From positions 47,924,821 through 47,988,820 of the forward strand of contig OX328125.1 of NCBI GenBank assembly GCA_946811695.1: 64,000 bases of DNA, written 5' to 3'. The number at the start of each line of letters is the position of its first letter. The first letter of the stretch is position 1. The notes beneath the pieces are model-generated. The model made no database searches. It was not told the DNA's origin and was given only the letters and a program-made list of their open reading frames with translations. The translations under genes and the position numbers were made by a program. The DNA comes from Gonocerus acuteangulatus (taxonomy: Eukaryota; Arthropoda; Insecta; Hemiptera; Coreidae). Below are positions 51,190 to 63,905 of this stretch, piece by piece.

Positions 51190-52150
51190 TTGATTTTCTG
51201 ACCTATTAACCCTTTGCACTTGACCTATTAACCCTTTTTTTTGTTTGGACAAACAACCAAATTGACATTTTGCATGTCGTTCCTTTAACTCTTCTTCTTC
51301 TTTGTCTTCCTCTTGTGCCATTTCTAGAGTCGAGGAGCCTAGATAAATTGCAGCTATTCCTTCCAGTTCCTGCAAAGCTGCTTCATCTAGCTAGAGGGTT
51401 TTGGCTCTTTTTCCCTCCAATTCTCTGAATACTTTCCTCGTCGGAGATTCTGGCATGTCCCAGATGGTCGAGTTTCATGAGATGTCTTTTTCTCACTTTC
51501 ATCCTCTATACGACACACTTGCCCAAACCACTTAAGCTGCCAGGATTCGAGTGTGGTCCTTAGTTCTTATCTCGAACTGTTTTCTTATTCTTTTGTTTCT
51601 GGCGCAATCTCTTATTGTCTTCCCAAGCCCTTTAATTCTTCTGATCTATTATTAGCATTTAATACTCAAAGAAATTGTCACATTTTCCCCCTCTGACTTA
51701 TTAAAACAGTTTTTTTGAGGGCTTTGTTCCCTTTTACCCAGCTGACCTATTAATTTAAAGCCCTCAAAATCATCCTTTTGCTTGTCTTGTCATTAGACAC
51801 TTACGGTTGTCACTCTCTTTTACCTATCTGACTAATAAACACTGGTTACTCGTGCACTTCATTCCCTTTTGCCCTTCTAATGTATTAGAAACATTCAGTA
51901 CTCGAGGACATCATCCCTTTTTACACTTCTAACCTATAAACACTGTGTGCTTTATTCTCATCTGACCTATTAATGTTCGGTGTTCGAAGATATTCCATTT
52001 TACCTTTCTGACAAATTAACGTTAGATGGTTGAAGATGTGACAATTTACCCTTCCAACCTATTAATACTTATTTACTTGTGGTCTTCCATCCCTTTTACA
52101 CATTAGACCACCTACTAATGCAAGGTGCTTGAGGACATTATTCTCTTATA
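51190..52150. repeat. Degenerate minisatellite
   Basis: The motif CTGACCTATTAA with variants, plus ATCCCTTTTACCCTTCT and GTGCTTGAGGACATTATT-like blocks, recurs irregularly at roughly 60-80 bp. The copies are strongly diverged. Confidence 0.6.
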
Positions 52151-52489
52151 ACCATAAACACATTACAATAAAATGGGATTTGAAAATAATTTAAATTATT
52201 AGGCCTTCAATGTGGCTCCAGCTATATAGTACTGCTCATGGAGTATTTGAGTTCAAAATTGAGGCATGTACTGAAGATGTTATCTCCTAGTGTTGTGTAT
52301 CAGGGCCTCAGACTGCCTCTAGGCCCACCAAATCTTTAATGGGTAGCTGCAAAGAGATAAATCAAGTGGCCAGAACATAGTTCCGGCAAACAAATTTTGC
52401 TAGTGTGCTGTAAGATCAATAATCAGATCCGGCTTGTATTTTGTACTCATTAGAAATAACCATGATTTATTACATAATAAAGTGGCGTC

Positions 52490-53265
52490 TCACTTACACA
52501 ATACTCAGTTATACGAATAATTTCTCGTTCCCCGGCGAAACTCCATTTAATCCTGTGTTATGAATTATTCACTTATGCGATATTCAGTTATACGCAATAT
52601 TCACTTATGCGCATGCTAATTTGTTCCCCTGGTGTAAATACTATTCAGTTATACGAAGACACAACAGCTTTTCCACAAAATGTTTACAGACTTACCAGTG
52701 ACTTACCCCCACCAGTCTCTCTCACTCATCTCAGTTCAGATGTGTTCTATGCTCTATCCCTTGTGTGTTTTCCTTCATTTCCGCACTAATAAACCGGCAC
52801 GTAATAGTGATTTATCTCCTCCCCACTCTCTCGTTTTTTAGTTCTCTATACAGTAGACGTTCTAGTAGCCGTGTTCTATTGTGCTTTCATCTTTTAAAAT
52901 GAGTAAAAAAAACAAGAACAAAACTTACGCTTGAAGACAAAATAAAAATACTAAAAGAAGTTGATGACCACCCCAATGAAACAAAAATAGACATAGCTGA
53001 ATGGTTAAAATTACCTTTGTCAATCCTTGCAACTATTATTGGTAAGAGGAAAGGAATCGAGAAGAATTTTGTGATATAAAACATGAAAATATAATAATGT
53101 ACAACGTTATGTAACAACAAAATATGTATAAACAATAAAATTGTGACTTTTTTTTTGAAGAATTTTAAAATAGCCTTGAAACCTAGTACTATTCAGTTAT
53201 ACGAAATATTCACTTATGCGAAACATTTTCCCGTTCCCCTTACATTCGTATAAGTGAGACTCCAC

Positions 53266-53267
<2 letters not shown>
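52490..53267 (+). mobile_element. Pogo/Tigger-like element with transposase remnant
   Basis: Ends AGTGGCGTCTCACTTACACA and TTCGTATAAGTGAGACTCCACTG are terminal inverted repeats. Copies of ATTCAGTTATACGAA and ATTCACTTATGCG recur just inside both ends. It contains a short transposase fragment. Confidence 0.8.
52899..53079 (+). pseudogene. Pogo-type transposase N-terminal fragment (HTH_psq)
   Basis: Starts MSKKNKNKT; after a one-base frameshift it reads LTLEDKIKILKEVDDHP..., IDIAEWLKLPLSILATIIGK and stops at TAA. This is the CENP-B/pogo N-terminal DNA-binding helix-turn-helix. The DDE domain is gone. Confidence 0.75.
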
Positions 53268-53273
<6 letters not shown>

Positions 53274-53319
<46 letters not shown>

Positions 53320-53345
53320 CATACATACATACATACATACATACC
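53274..53345. repeat. (GT)n(TA)n(CATA)n compound microsatellite
   Basis: GT units, about 20 TA units and about 8 ACAT units directly follow the Tigger-like element. Confidence 0.95.
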
Positions 53346-53462
53346 CTACCACAATGAGATATAACTTACTTATTATTAATCGCTTAAATATAAAAGATTT
53401 GAAAATATAAATGCCATATTTATCCATTTTTGGGTGACCACAAAAACCAAGTAATTTATTAG

Positions 53463-53668
53463 TTAAATTTCAACGTCCATTTATTATTAACTACGAATTT
53501 TAGGGCGGGTTATCTACAGGTTACCACCCTTTTCTAGCCAGGATAGGGTTGATGCCTTTTCTTTTTTTCGAAAGAAAAGCCACCACCCCTAGTGGGAATC
53601 GAACCCACGACCTTTGGCACGGAGTGTTAAGTGCTCACGCCTTAACCCTCACGGCCATCGGGTCTCCA
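53463..53668 (-). mobile_element. SINE family A, full-length minus-strand copy
   Basis: Reverse complement shows head GGAGACCCGATGGCCGTGAG, B box GGTTCGATTCCCACTAGGGG, body and AAATTT tail. Well preserved. Confidence 0.88.
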
Positions 53669-53699
53669 AAAATTAAATTACCGTTGTCTGTGACTCGCA

Positions 53700-56170
53700 A
53701 TTTGATTTATTTATTTAAATGGGAAAGTGCTATAATTTTATGAAAATAAGTAAAGCATTGATGGTTTGGAAGAAAACTTAAGCTTTAATTACTCGTATAA
53801 TACTTGAGACACCATTTTGTGTGCATTACAAATTTTTGTCAAATGCATTATGTTCTTAACATTCCTTTATATCAAATTGATGTGTAAAAGGTAAAACAAT
53901 TGAACATCTGAAGAATGTAGAACAAAACTATTAAAATGGGAAACGTACAATTCAAATATGTCAGGTTGTGATAATATGTACTCAGAAATCTTAAATTTTT
54001 GGAGGCAATCATTAAGTTTCTCCAAATAGAAAAATCAGTGAAGCTGATGTTAAAATGCCATAAGCAGTGTTATTGTATAGTATTGAAAATAGTTAGTTTT
54101 AAACTATGAAATGGATTTTTTTATAATCTAGTTATATTCCGTCTGAATATTAGTTATTGTAAGAAAAACTGAAACTGAATTGTTCAATTGTGGAACTTGT
54201 TATATTTGTATTAATTCTTTAAACTACTTTATTTTTGTGACTTGGTGATAGTAAATTCCTTAATGAAGTCTGCTTATAAAATAATGTGTTTCATTCATGC
54301 ATTTTTTTAAACTATCTCTTAAGGTTGTGGTATTTCATCATTCCATTTAAATGGAGAGCTCCACATATTTTTTAGCTCAAATATATTTTTATTCATCTTA
54401 TATTCTTTGTATATCTGGCATATTTTTAATACTAATTCTTAATAATCTATTATAATATAGTGATAAGAGTTCCACTATCCTGCCATTTTTTTTAGCCCTA
54501 ATTTTTGTTGGTAATTACTTTTTTTTTCTAAATAATTAACATAAATCTATCATCATCACCTTCATAATTCAAATATTTATAAAGTTTTTTAGGTTGTATC
54601 AACAACAAATGTGTGATATAAATTGAAGATTTTCTCTACATCACCTACAAAATTTGTGCCATATTTTTTGCAAGGGTACGACAAAGTTTATTTATAACTT
54701 TCCTTTATCACCTTTTTTTACATATATGTAATGTGTCTTAAATCATCACTTATTTATAGATGTCCACAATTTTCTTCCAATATTTGTGTAGTTTCTAGTT
54801 ATTTTATATTTTAGCCACAATATTATTAACAATTATACTTACTAATTGAGATATTTTAATAATAATATTAAACCTACATTAAAATTACTTCCCTTGTAGA
54901 AAATGCTTTTATCTACAACTAAAAGTGAATGTTAGTCCTCATGCCTTCAATTAAAATTGTTAACAATGAATCTTAATCTTGTAAAGTAAAATGAAATGAA
55001 GACATCTTTTTTTGTCTTTTTATACTTTTAATAATTATAGGATGCTAAGTCTTCTTTTTTTTTTATCCTTATAAATTAAGAAAATAACATATTATTAGAA
55101 AGCTCATGATTTCTCCCAATTTTCTCTAAAAAATATTAGATAAATATAGAAATATGAACTCTTCAGATTTTAACATGTAAAACTTGATCTTTATACTCTT
55201 CTTACATAAAATGCTTAAACAATTTAACTTAATATAAAATAATTTCAAAATCATCCAGTAATAAATCAATTCTTAAACTTGCTTTGTGCAATATAATGTT
55301 AGAGTAATTCTTGTTTAATGACTTATATATAGTATCAGCCATCATAAATTTTCACCGAAATATTTACATCGATTTTTTTAAGAATGAACATTAGTTATTT
55401 AAGATCCTTCTTATTTTCATTTGCTTTCAGTTCTTGATCTCTTGAATTCTTAAAGCTCAACAAAGCAAATTTTCTAATCATCTGTCTTCAAATATATTAA
55501 CACTAAGAATAAGAATAATAGCACTTCTTTCTTACCCACAGTTTGCCTTAACGCTTTTAAAAAAGAATTGAAAATCTTTCTGAAAAAATTGATCGCACAA
55601 ATTAAAACGTAGTCACTAATTTCCTTACTTATAAAATAAAATACAATTTATTTTCTTGTTATTGTTTCTCCATAAATTACCAAAAAAAAAAAAAAAACAA
55701 AAATGAGCACACCCCAACAATGGAACCTAATTTTTTCACCCAGCATTTTATCCTCTGTAACTTAGGTGTTGCTCTATGCTCTTGAGTGAATCATTTTGTT
55801 CAGATACATTACTTTACTTAGTCCTTTGTTAACCCCCTCCCATCCCCCATTTTGTCTAGAATGTTTCCTCCCCTATAGACTTAGTGGTCTTCTCATAATT
55901 ACAAAACTGTTTTGTATATGATTTTGCCTCTACTCAACTACTATTTAAACTCAGATATATTGTATAAAAACAATTGAATAGCTTTTATTGAAATCTCATA
56001 TTGACAGACAGAAACTAGTTTGCACTTTATTTAATTTTGGCATTAATATTTTATTAGTTGGTCCCACTACACTGTATTAAATCCTCAATTCAGTTTTACT
56101 TCAATCAATTTAAATATGAACTAAAGGTGGAAGTGATTATTATATTTTAAATGCTTTTACAATTATTCAA
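53700..56170. other. AT-rich, no recognised feature
   Basis: Probably transcribed 3' UTR or intergenic sequence. No repeat with recognisable ends, no coding exon. Confidence 0.35.
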
Positions 56171-56177
56171 GTTCAGA

Positions 56178-56179
<2 letters not shown>

Positions 56180-56261
<82 letters not shown>
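56180..56261. repeat. (TA)n microsatellite
   Basis: About 40 uninterrupted TA units. Confidence 0.97.
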
Positions 56262-56264
<3 letters not shown>

Positions 56265-56812
56265 GTATGTTAAAATTGCAATTTGTAATTTACAAATAGT
56301 ACAGTCTGCTCTGTTAAATTTTAATTTTGTGAGGGTGGTGAAATTTACTAACAAAATATTCAATACATTTTAAATTAAATTTCTTAATTCGCTATAATTT
56401 TTACCTCGTCATATTTTAATATAACTTGTTCCTTATAATATATGCTACATTTTCATAAAATTAGTTATCTTATAAATAAGGAAATGTTTATAAAATAAAT
56501 TACTTTTGCTTTTTGACTATAACGTAGAATTCAGTTCGATTTTTAATTCCTTAGTAGAGGACCGTTTGAGAGTAGCTTATTTGTAGATTGTAAATACTTT
56601 AAAATGTGTAAATAGAAATATTAATTTAACATATTTGATATATTCAGTCTTCTTATATGGAGTTTGACCGTATATTATATTCTATTTTAAACTTTTTTAG
56701 ATAATATCTTCTCTCTATTTAATATTACGTAAAATTATTATTTAAAATTGTATTCTTTGCCTGTGATTTAATATTTGTAATAAACATCATAATTGATTTA
56801 ATAGGTTCATTG

Positions 56813-56979
<167 letters not shown>

Positions 56980-59322
56980 TTAAGTTAATCTGAAAATGTG
57001 CATCTTGCAAAACTATTTTTAAATTCATTTTATTTGAATCGAATAATGAAAGTATAATTTGAGAATATTTCTTCCTTTCTTTTTTGTTTATTATTGTTAC
57101 TGTTATATAAAAATTTTTTTGCTAATATAATTCCATTAGTAAAATGAAAAAAAACCAAAGTCATGTATACAGAAGTCAAATTTAGGGTAGCCATTACATT
57201 TTTAAATGGTTAAGTATTAGCTAAATAGATAATTGTTATTTATTTCTATATTATATAATATATATTATATCGGCCTATTCAAGTGTAATGTTATGTGGTC
57301 ACAAAATACACAAACAGTTAATTGATTTGACTCTTTTAATGAACTAGCTGATGGAAAATTTAACATGATTATTTATTTTACTTTTTCCTCTCGTTAATTT
57401 TACTTTTGCTCAATTATCATTTACAATGTATGGTATAAAAAAAACAAAGACAAAAAAAGAGGCCTAATGTTTTTTTATTTATATTTTTTGGAACTGTAGA
57501 TATTTTCAGTTTTATTATGACTGCCCTCCGAAGTATAGGGGGAATTGATGCTACAGCACTTTTCTCAGGAGGCTAAATGAAAGCATTTAAAAGGCACTGA
57601 GTACTAGACATATTTCATTAATTTCTTTTTAAAAATAATTTATACATTTATTGCCTTACATATTTTAAATTAAATACTGTACGAGAGTTTTGTAAATATT
57701 TTTCAATGCGAAAGGCTAAAATGTTAAACAATTCTTCACTGTAAAAATAGTGCACGTATTGATAATTGTTTAAAACAGGGTTTTGAATGTATTTTTATGA
57801 CTGCAGTCTTTAGTGAATTATTCTTAGTGTTTGTATAAATATTTTGAATAATGACATTAAAATTCAAATATTCAAGAAACTTGTAGTTTGGCCTTGAGAT
57901 TAATTTAAATTTTATTTACAACTTTAATCCCTGTTATAAACCATTATCTAATTTAAAATTGCAGTTGTGTATTGTACTACATACATTTAATGTGATACAA
58001 TGTGTTGTTAATATATAAATAAATATAAATTATAAATATATAATGAATATATATATATATTTAATAGTAATACATATTTGTAGCCATTGTTTATAAATAG
58101 TGACAATGTTGTATTTTAATTTTTATAAATTTAGTATAAAGCATAGTTGTGTGTTACTGTAGAGTGTTAGTCATTGGTTTTTACAAATTATAAGAATACA
58201 ATTTCAACATAAATATATACAAATAGTACCAAATACGTTTTATTTACGAGTGTAACTTGGAAGCAATATTATCAGTTGCCATTTCAGGGACCATTTGAAA
58301 ACCCTAACTTCAGTTTCACACATCCATTCCTTAAAATTGGCTTTTGCTTTACATATTCTGCCCCCTCCCCTTACTGATTGCATATAAGTTTGTCAAAGTG
58401 CTCTCATGTTGCAACACTTTTCTTAAATCTGAAAATAGAATGTCCTGTTGTCTGTCTTTTTAAGTAGTTTTGTTTAATTAAAAAATTATATTAATCTCAT
58501 TTCAATATTTGAATCTGTAGTTTGAATTAGATTACGAAGAAAGAAGTTGCTTTTGTGTGTATTACATTTTTGCAATTATTCTGTAAGATTTTTTACAACA
58601 GGGATTTATGATTCAGAGTTACTTATACAATGATTTTAATGCCTTTTATATTTAATTGATAAGTGTTTTCTTGGTCGCTATGTAATAACTTGGTCTGAAT
58701 TTAAATAGCTATCTTTTATTATTGTTAATTTAAATTACAAATGCCATACTCTAAATGATTTTTGCATTTAAAGGGTTATTCAGAATTAAATACAATGAAG
58801 TAATTTATTATTTCTTACATTTTGTCAAGTGGACAAGTATGAGGGTATTGAATAATGTTTAATATTTAATGTGGTAGTTATTTTAGTAAAATAACTATAA
58901 TGCATTTGTGGATCTTGTATACACTATTTTTTGATATGAAAATACTCAGATATTGTAATGTTATTTATTGTATTTTATCCCTTATCTAGGTTTTACTATG
59001 CCAAAGTTACCAATTCTATGTAGTTTAAAATTTTATTTATTATTTGTTGCCCTTATTATGTATTAATATTAGAAATAAATGAGGAAGAAATGTACATCTT
59101 GCATATATGAGAAAAGTATTTTAGGAACAAAGTTTCTGTTAGTACACATGTTAGATGTGCACTCTGTATAGTTCCATATGAATATGATAATGTTGAAACC
59201 TGATGTGTTGTTTATTACTGTCATCACATCTTCTTAAACCATGAGAATGCAACTGTACATTGTATCAGATCGATCAATGGACTATCATAAATTAAACCCT
59301 TGTTGTAATGAAAAGTAAACTG

Positions 59323-59328
59323 AATAAA
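59323..59328 (+). terminator. Candidate distal polyadenylation signal
   Basis: AATAAA in the context ACTGAATAAATCTTTAC, the last strong signal before the hydrolase gene start at 59724. The assignment to the PLC-beta transcript is inferred from position only. Confidence 0.35.
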
Positions 59329-59345
59329 TCTTTACATGAACCATT

Positions 59346-59723
59346 AGAAACTAAATTTCTTGATTATAATTCTACCTTTTCCGTTTCATTTATTTAGGTA
59401 CACTTCTGGTAAACCCCATTTATGAGGTATGATTCTTCCTACATGGAGCTTATTTACCCCAAATTAAGTTGCTACTAGATGTAATATGTCAACTAATTCT
59501 CTTATTTCCTCACAAAGTAGAAGCAGCATTATTCATTTGGTTGTGGAGTAGGTAATTGGAGAATCATGAAGGAAAAAGAACAATTTACATGATATAGATG
59601 TGGTGGGAAAACTGTTTATCCCTTACCTCTTTGTTATTACTGTCTTCGACAAGATAACAATTCCTCATTCACTTGAGTAACTGCAATAAATAGTATATAC
59701 ATTAGAGCCCACACAGGATTGCG
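59346..59723 (+). promoter_or_regulatory. Inferred promoter interval of the SERHL-like gene
   Basis: The space between the last candidate PLC-beta poly(A) signal and the hydrolase start codon is under 400 bp. I see no clear TATA box, initiator or GC-rich block in it, so this is a positional inference only. Confidence 0.25.
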
Positions 59724-59775
59724 ATGTTAATGGGGGAAGAAGTCGCCATTTCTATGCCTTGGGGTATGCTTGCAG
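59724..59775 (+). CDS. SERHL/kraken-like serine hydrolase, exon 1
   Basis: This exon encodes MLMGEEVAISMPWGMLAG, with an alternative in-frame start at 59730. A TAG at 59703-59705 lies upstream in the same frame. The donor is GCAG|gtaggt, phase 1, which fits exactly the phase-1 acceptor of the exon at 63906. The sequence matches the N-terminal block of serine-hydrolase-like proteins, where a PWG motif precedes G-K-x-W-G. These are alpha/beta hydrolases, reported as peroxisomal or cytosolic in other animals, with unknown substrate. Taken alone the exon is too short to be certain; the phase-matched partner makes the call credible. Confidence 0.7.
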
Positions 59776-61200
59776 GTAGGTACACTTCCTTTGATGACAG
59801 TGTTTTTCCAAACAATGTACAGGTTTATCAATTGAGATTAGGATACTGACAGGATAAACATCAAGGAGAGGAGAATACAGATAGCCATCCACTAGTCCAG
59901 AGTGGCACAACAACCACCAATTCCATTATATTGCATCCCAATTCATTTCAGACTCCACTCAAAGTGAATTTTCATAAGTAAAAAAACTAAGACTATGCGA
60001 TTTGTTCACAACATATTTAACAGTTCTTTTATTCTGTTAAATACAAAGCGGGTTTACATTCTGAAAATAATTAATATCAATAATTTCTGCAAAAATAATT
60101 TAGATCCAAAAACTCGATATCTCATTAAATGAGATGATAATTCTACTGCTTAGTTTTTGACTTCCACGCATTTAGAGATTAAAATATTTTATCTATCACA
60201 TATTGAATCAAGCTGTATTTATGATTGCCTTTACTAAAAAAAGTGAAACAAGCTAGCGAATAATGTCAATTGGATGAATAAGAAGAAAAGTTATTTTGAA
60301 ACTAGATTATCAATGTGGGATTTCCTATGTGCCTTTTAGCTTGACGGAATGGAATCATTGAGGTTGCATTCATCAAATAATTTATGAAAAATATATTCAA
60401 ATCTTCATCTATCCTATCTAATATTTGTTTGTGTGTCTCTGTCTGAGTAGGTAAACAAGTTCATTAAGCAGCAAAATTGGCCAAATTATTAATTTATAAT
60501 GTACCGGCCTATATTTACTTCAGTAAAATAAACCCCTTTTGATATCGCGCCCAACTAATGAGTGGGTGTTAAAAAAAGAAGAAGAGTGATGTAGGGTTGC
60601 AACGTTTATTTCGTAGTTGTGTAGATAATGTAATAAAAGATGATAAAGTTATGCCCAGTGGGGGAAGGGGAGAGATGCCCTATTTATCAAAGATGGAAGT
60701 TACAGAGCAAGGTTAGGATAAAACAATGAGAGAAACAGAGGTTTTCCATTGAAAAGAAGAGGACTAGAGGAATATAATGAAAAATACAAGGAAAGGAATT
60801 ATCTGAATTAGAACAGTCAGGGACAAAGATAATTGATGTAGCAATTGTGGGAAAACATGAGGAGAATAACTCCAAGATGCCAGGGCATTATAGGCGCGTT
60901 CTTTTCCTCTTATAAAGAGGAAATCTGCTAAAGAATTCTACTTGATGTAATCCAGCGGTGTATCGATTAGATAGGTGGATGTTTTAAAATACAAGGCATG
61001 AAAATCACATCAGCAAGGTGGTTTGCTCCCATAATTAGCAAAAAAAAAAAGTATTAAAATAAAAGAAGTTCAAATATATTATTTAAAATGTCCATAAACA
61101 TAGAAGATAAATTTAATTTGAAAATTAATTACCTACATATATAACATATTTAAAAATCTGTTATTAATTTCTTCAAAATCAGACCTTTTCCCTGGCAGTT
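59776..61200. other. Intron 1 of the SERHL-like gene, first part
   Basis: AT-rich with a purine-rich stretch at 60650-60890. No recognised repeat or ORF. Confidence 0.35.
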
Positions 61201-61214
61201 AGAAAGCGAACAGA

Positions 61215-61300
61215 CAACGCAGCGTGGATTGTGAAACGTGGACATTTCTACTCGGCACTTCCGGATTGTTTCATAAACGGGTTGCCTCCCTATCATTATG
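61215..61300 (+). repeat. Dispersed repeat family R, end fragment
   Basis: GGCACTTCCGGATTG, TCATAAACGGGTTGCCTCCC resemble the end of the 2505-3178 repeat (CCCTTCCAGATTGCG, CATAAACGGGTTTCATCCC). Confidence 0.45.
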
Positions 61301-61435
61301 GCTTAAATGTGCTAATTTCCTCGGCAGCCGATGCACAAAAATTACAAAAAAAAAAAAAAAAAATAAAAAAAAATAAAAAAAAAAAATAAATAAATAAAAA
61401 GCTTAAAGCCGGAACATTATTTAAATAAAGAAATG

Positions 61436-61596
61436 GGGTCTCCCGTAGTCTAGTGGCTAGCGCGCTGGATTCATAAGCGGGAGATGGTGGGTTCGATTCC
61501 CACCTCCGGCAGGAATTTTCTCATCTCAAGGCTCGCTGGGAAAATTCCTCGCTGCACCCTGGATGTCGGCGCTAATGACCTAGAAGTAGATGCGCC

Positions 61597-61654
<58 letters not shown>

Positions 61655-61657
61655 AAA
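61436..61657 (+). mobile_element. SINE family B, full length and young
   Basis: tRNA-like head with CAT in the anticodon-loop position and B box GGTTCGATTCCC, body, the terminal hairpin CGGCGC...GCGCCG and about 60 bp of poly(A). Perfect 13-bp duplication AAATAAAGAAATG at 61423-61435 and 61658-61670. Confidence 0.93.
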
Positions 61658-62000
61658 AAATAAAGAAATGGTTGAGATGCAGATCCTAAGGTGGTTTTGT
61701 GTTTACGCAATGGCCAAAAAAAAATAAATATTCAAAATCAGTGAAACAGAATAGCTTATGAAACAATTGAGAACCATTTGCGGCATATTTAGCGATAGGT
61801 ACCGTTAATATTTCTCACACTCACTGTCTGATGAATTTCTACACGAAGAATCTATTTAAAACTCATTTTTAGTCATATTCATAGTTAACTTTACCAACGT
61901 TTTCCCTTGAGAAGTAATATCTAGTGCAATCTGGTAGAGAATAGTTAATAAACAATTAATGAAGTTTCAGGAAATACCATTGCAACCATGGGCATATATA

Positions 62001-62512
62001 AGGGGGGCTGTAGCCCCCCCCCCCGAAATTTTGATTTGGTCGGTAAAAATGTGTCATAAAATCCTTCAAAATAAATTAAATAAGATCACTTAGTTCATAA
62101 AAAATATTTTATTTTGGGGTAATAGCGTTTTAGTTGGATAAAACTATTCCTAGTTCTAAATTGTTAGTATTCCAAACCCTGGAAATGCCCCCCCCCCCCC
62201 CGAAATTATTTCCTATGTACACCCATGATTGCAACCTGTAACAACTGGGCCAACAGTAGATCTTGTAGCAACAGTAACAAGGACGTTTATAGGAAATAAT
62301 TTCGGGGGGGGGGCCATTTCCGGGGTATGAAATACTAACAATTTAGAACTTGGAATAGTTTTAACCAACTAAAACGCTATTAACCCCAAAATAAAATATT
62401 TTTTATGAACTAAGTGATCTTATTTACTTTATTTTGAAGGATTTTATGACACATTTTTACCGATCAAATCAAAATTTCGGGGGGGGGGGGCTGCAGCCTC
62501 TCTAAATCTCGA
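62001..62512. repeat. Fold-back element with poly(C)/poly(G) tracts
   Basis: Arms of about 210 bp (62001-62215 and 62288-62512) are near-identical reverse complements, each with two C runs: a terminal GTAGCCCC-type run and a central run before GAAATTATTTCCTA. The loop of about 70 bp is unique. Confidence 0.88.
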
Positions 62513-63229
62513 CTTTTAATGGATCTATTTTGCTTTTATCACTGCGAATGAATGTTATAACAAAAAAAACTGTCGTTAAATTTATATAGATGTGTGTGTG
62601 TGTGTTTTTACATCATAACGACCACAAGTTTTGCTACACAGCTATTTCTTTCTAAAATGGTGACAAATTTTATTATCAGACATGAGCAGTGTTGTACTTT
62701 TCGTATATTTTGGTAAATATTTTGACAACGGTTGATAAATTTTTGTAGGTGTAAAATGGACACTCGACATCTTAATAAATTCTCTGCAAAAATTATTATC
62801 ATGCAAATTTCTATGGGATAACGTCAGCGGAGGAAAAAGGCTTAAACTTTTTAAATTTGTTGGGTTCACTCCAATGAACAAGTTTATCTATTTTCCCGCG
62901 GGGTTTAAATTGTTTTGACACATGGTGTTTATGTCATTAGAAACAAGAATGGTATTGTTTTTTAATATTCCTTTCTTTTGAAAACAAACAGAAGTCAAAA
63001 AGCAGATGGAGTGAGTTGCATGTGCTTTCAATTTACACTCACTTTATTCTAATGGACACATTACGACCTTTTTAACACTTTTGTTTTTATTGATTTTATT
63101 TGTGCACAATATTAATTTCTTACTGTTGAATAAAAAATCATTAAATTCTGAGTGAATAGGTTAAGGAACCAGTTCAGAGCATTTTGGCCTTAACATAGAG
63201 TTACTCCAACATGTATTAATATTTTAAAA

Positions 63230-63490
63230 TTGTTAATCGGTACACCATGGCAGGATGGGTGCTCTGCCGGGTTTCCAGGTATATCCCGCTCATGGCAGGT
63301 TGATCTCTGTCAGCAATGGGGAGGAAGGTTAAAGAAAGGGATGGGAGACAGGCCCCAAAGGTGCTCCGTGGCGGCAGTGGATGGGACTGCACCCCAACAA
63401 CTAGGTGCACACTCATAAATGGGCTTTTCCATCGTGGATATTTAGTAAGGGTGGCAACCTGTAGATAGCAGGATGATAATGTCCATAGAA
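63230..63490 (+). repeat. GC-richer block of unknown nature, possibly a retroposon
   Basis: CACCATGGCAGGATGGGTGC, TTCCAGGTATATCCCGCTCA and GGTGCACACTCATAAATGGG stand out in composition from the AT-rich surroundings. No second copy occurs in the window and no coding potential is recognised. Confidence 0.3.
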
Positions 63491-63636
63491 GCAGGAGCAC
63501 CATGAAAAAAGAATAAAAAAGGATTATATTTATTGTTTTTCATTAATATTTCAATAATCTTTTACCAATGGACCCCACAATCAATATTTCATAGACTACT
63601 AATTTGTTTTAGTGCACTTTCAGTTTTAAACCCATC

Positions 63637-63845
63637 TGCGAGGCCCGGTGGCTGTGAGTGTTAAGGCACGAGCACTTAACACTCTTTGCCAAAGGACGTG
63701 TGTTCGATTCTCACTAGGGGTGATGGCTTTTCTTTGGAAAAAAGAAAAGGCATCAGCCCTATCTTGGCTAGAAAATGTGGTGACCTATAACTAACCCGTC
63801 CTAAAATTCTCAGTTAATTATAATGGATATTAAAATTTAAATAAA
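63637..63845 (+). mobile_element. SINE family A, full length
   Basis: Head GAGGCCCGGTGGCTGTGAGT, B box TGTTCGATTCTCACTAGGGG, body ATCAGCCCTATCTTGGCTAG and tail ATATTAAAATTTAAATAAAC. It lies about 60 bp before the hydrolase exon 2. Confidence 0.88.
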
Positions 63846-63905
63846 CTCATCTGCCAAATAGTGTTGAACATTTATTTTTCTATCATCTATTCTTACTTTA
63901 TACAG

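Noticed and set aside
61436..61515. A functional tRNA-Met gene.
   Set aside because: It is the SINE B head, followed by the shared body, hairpin and poly(A), with target duplication.
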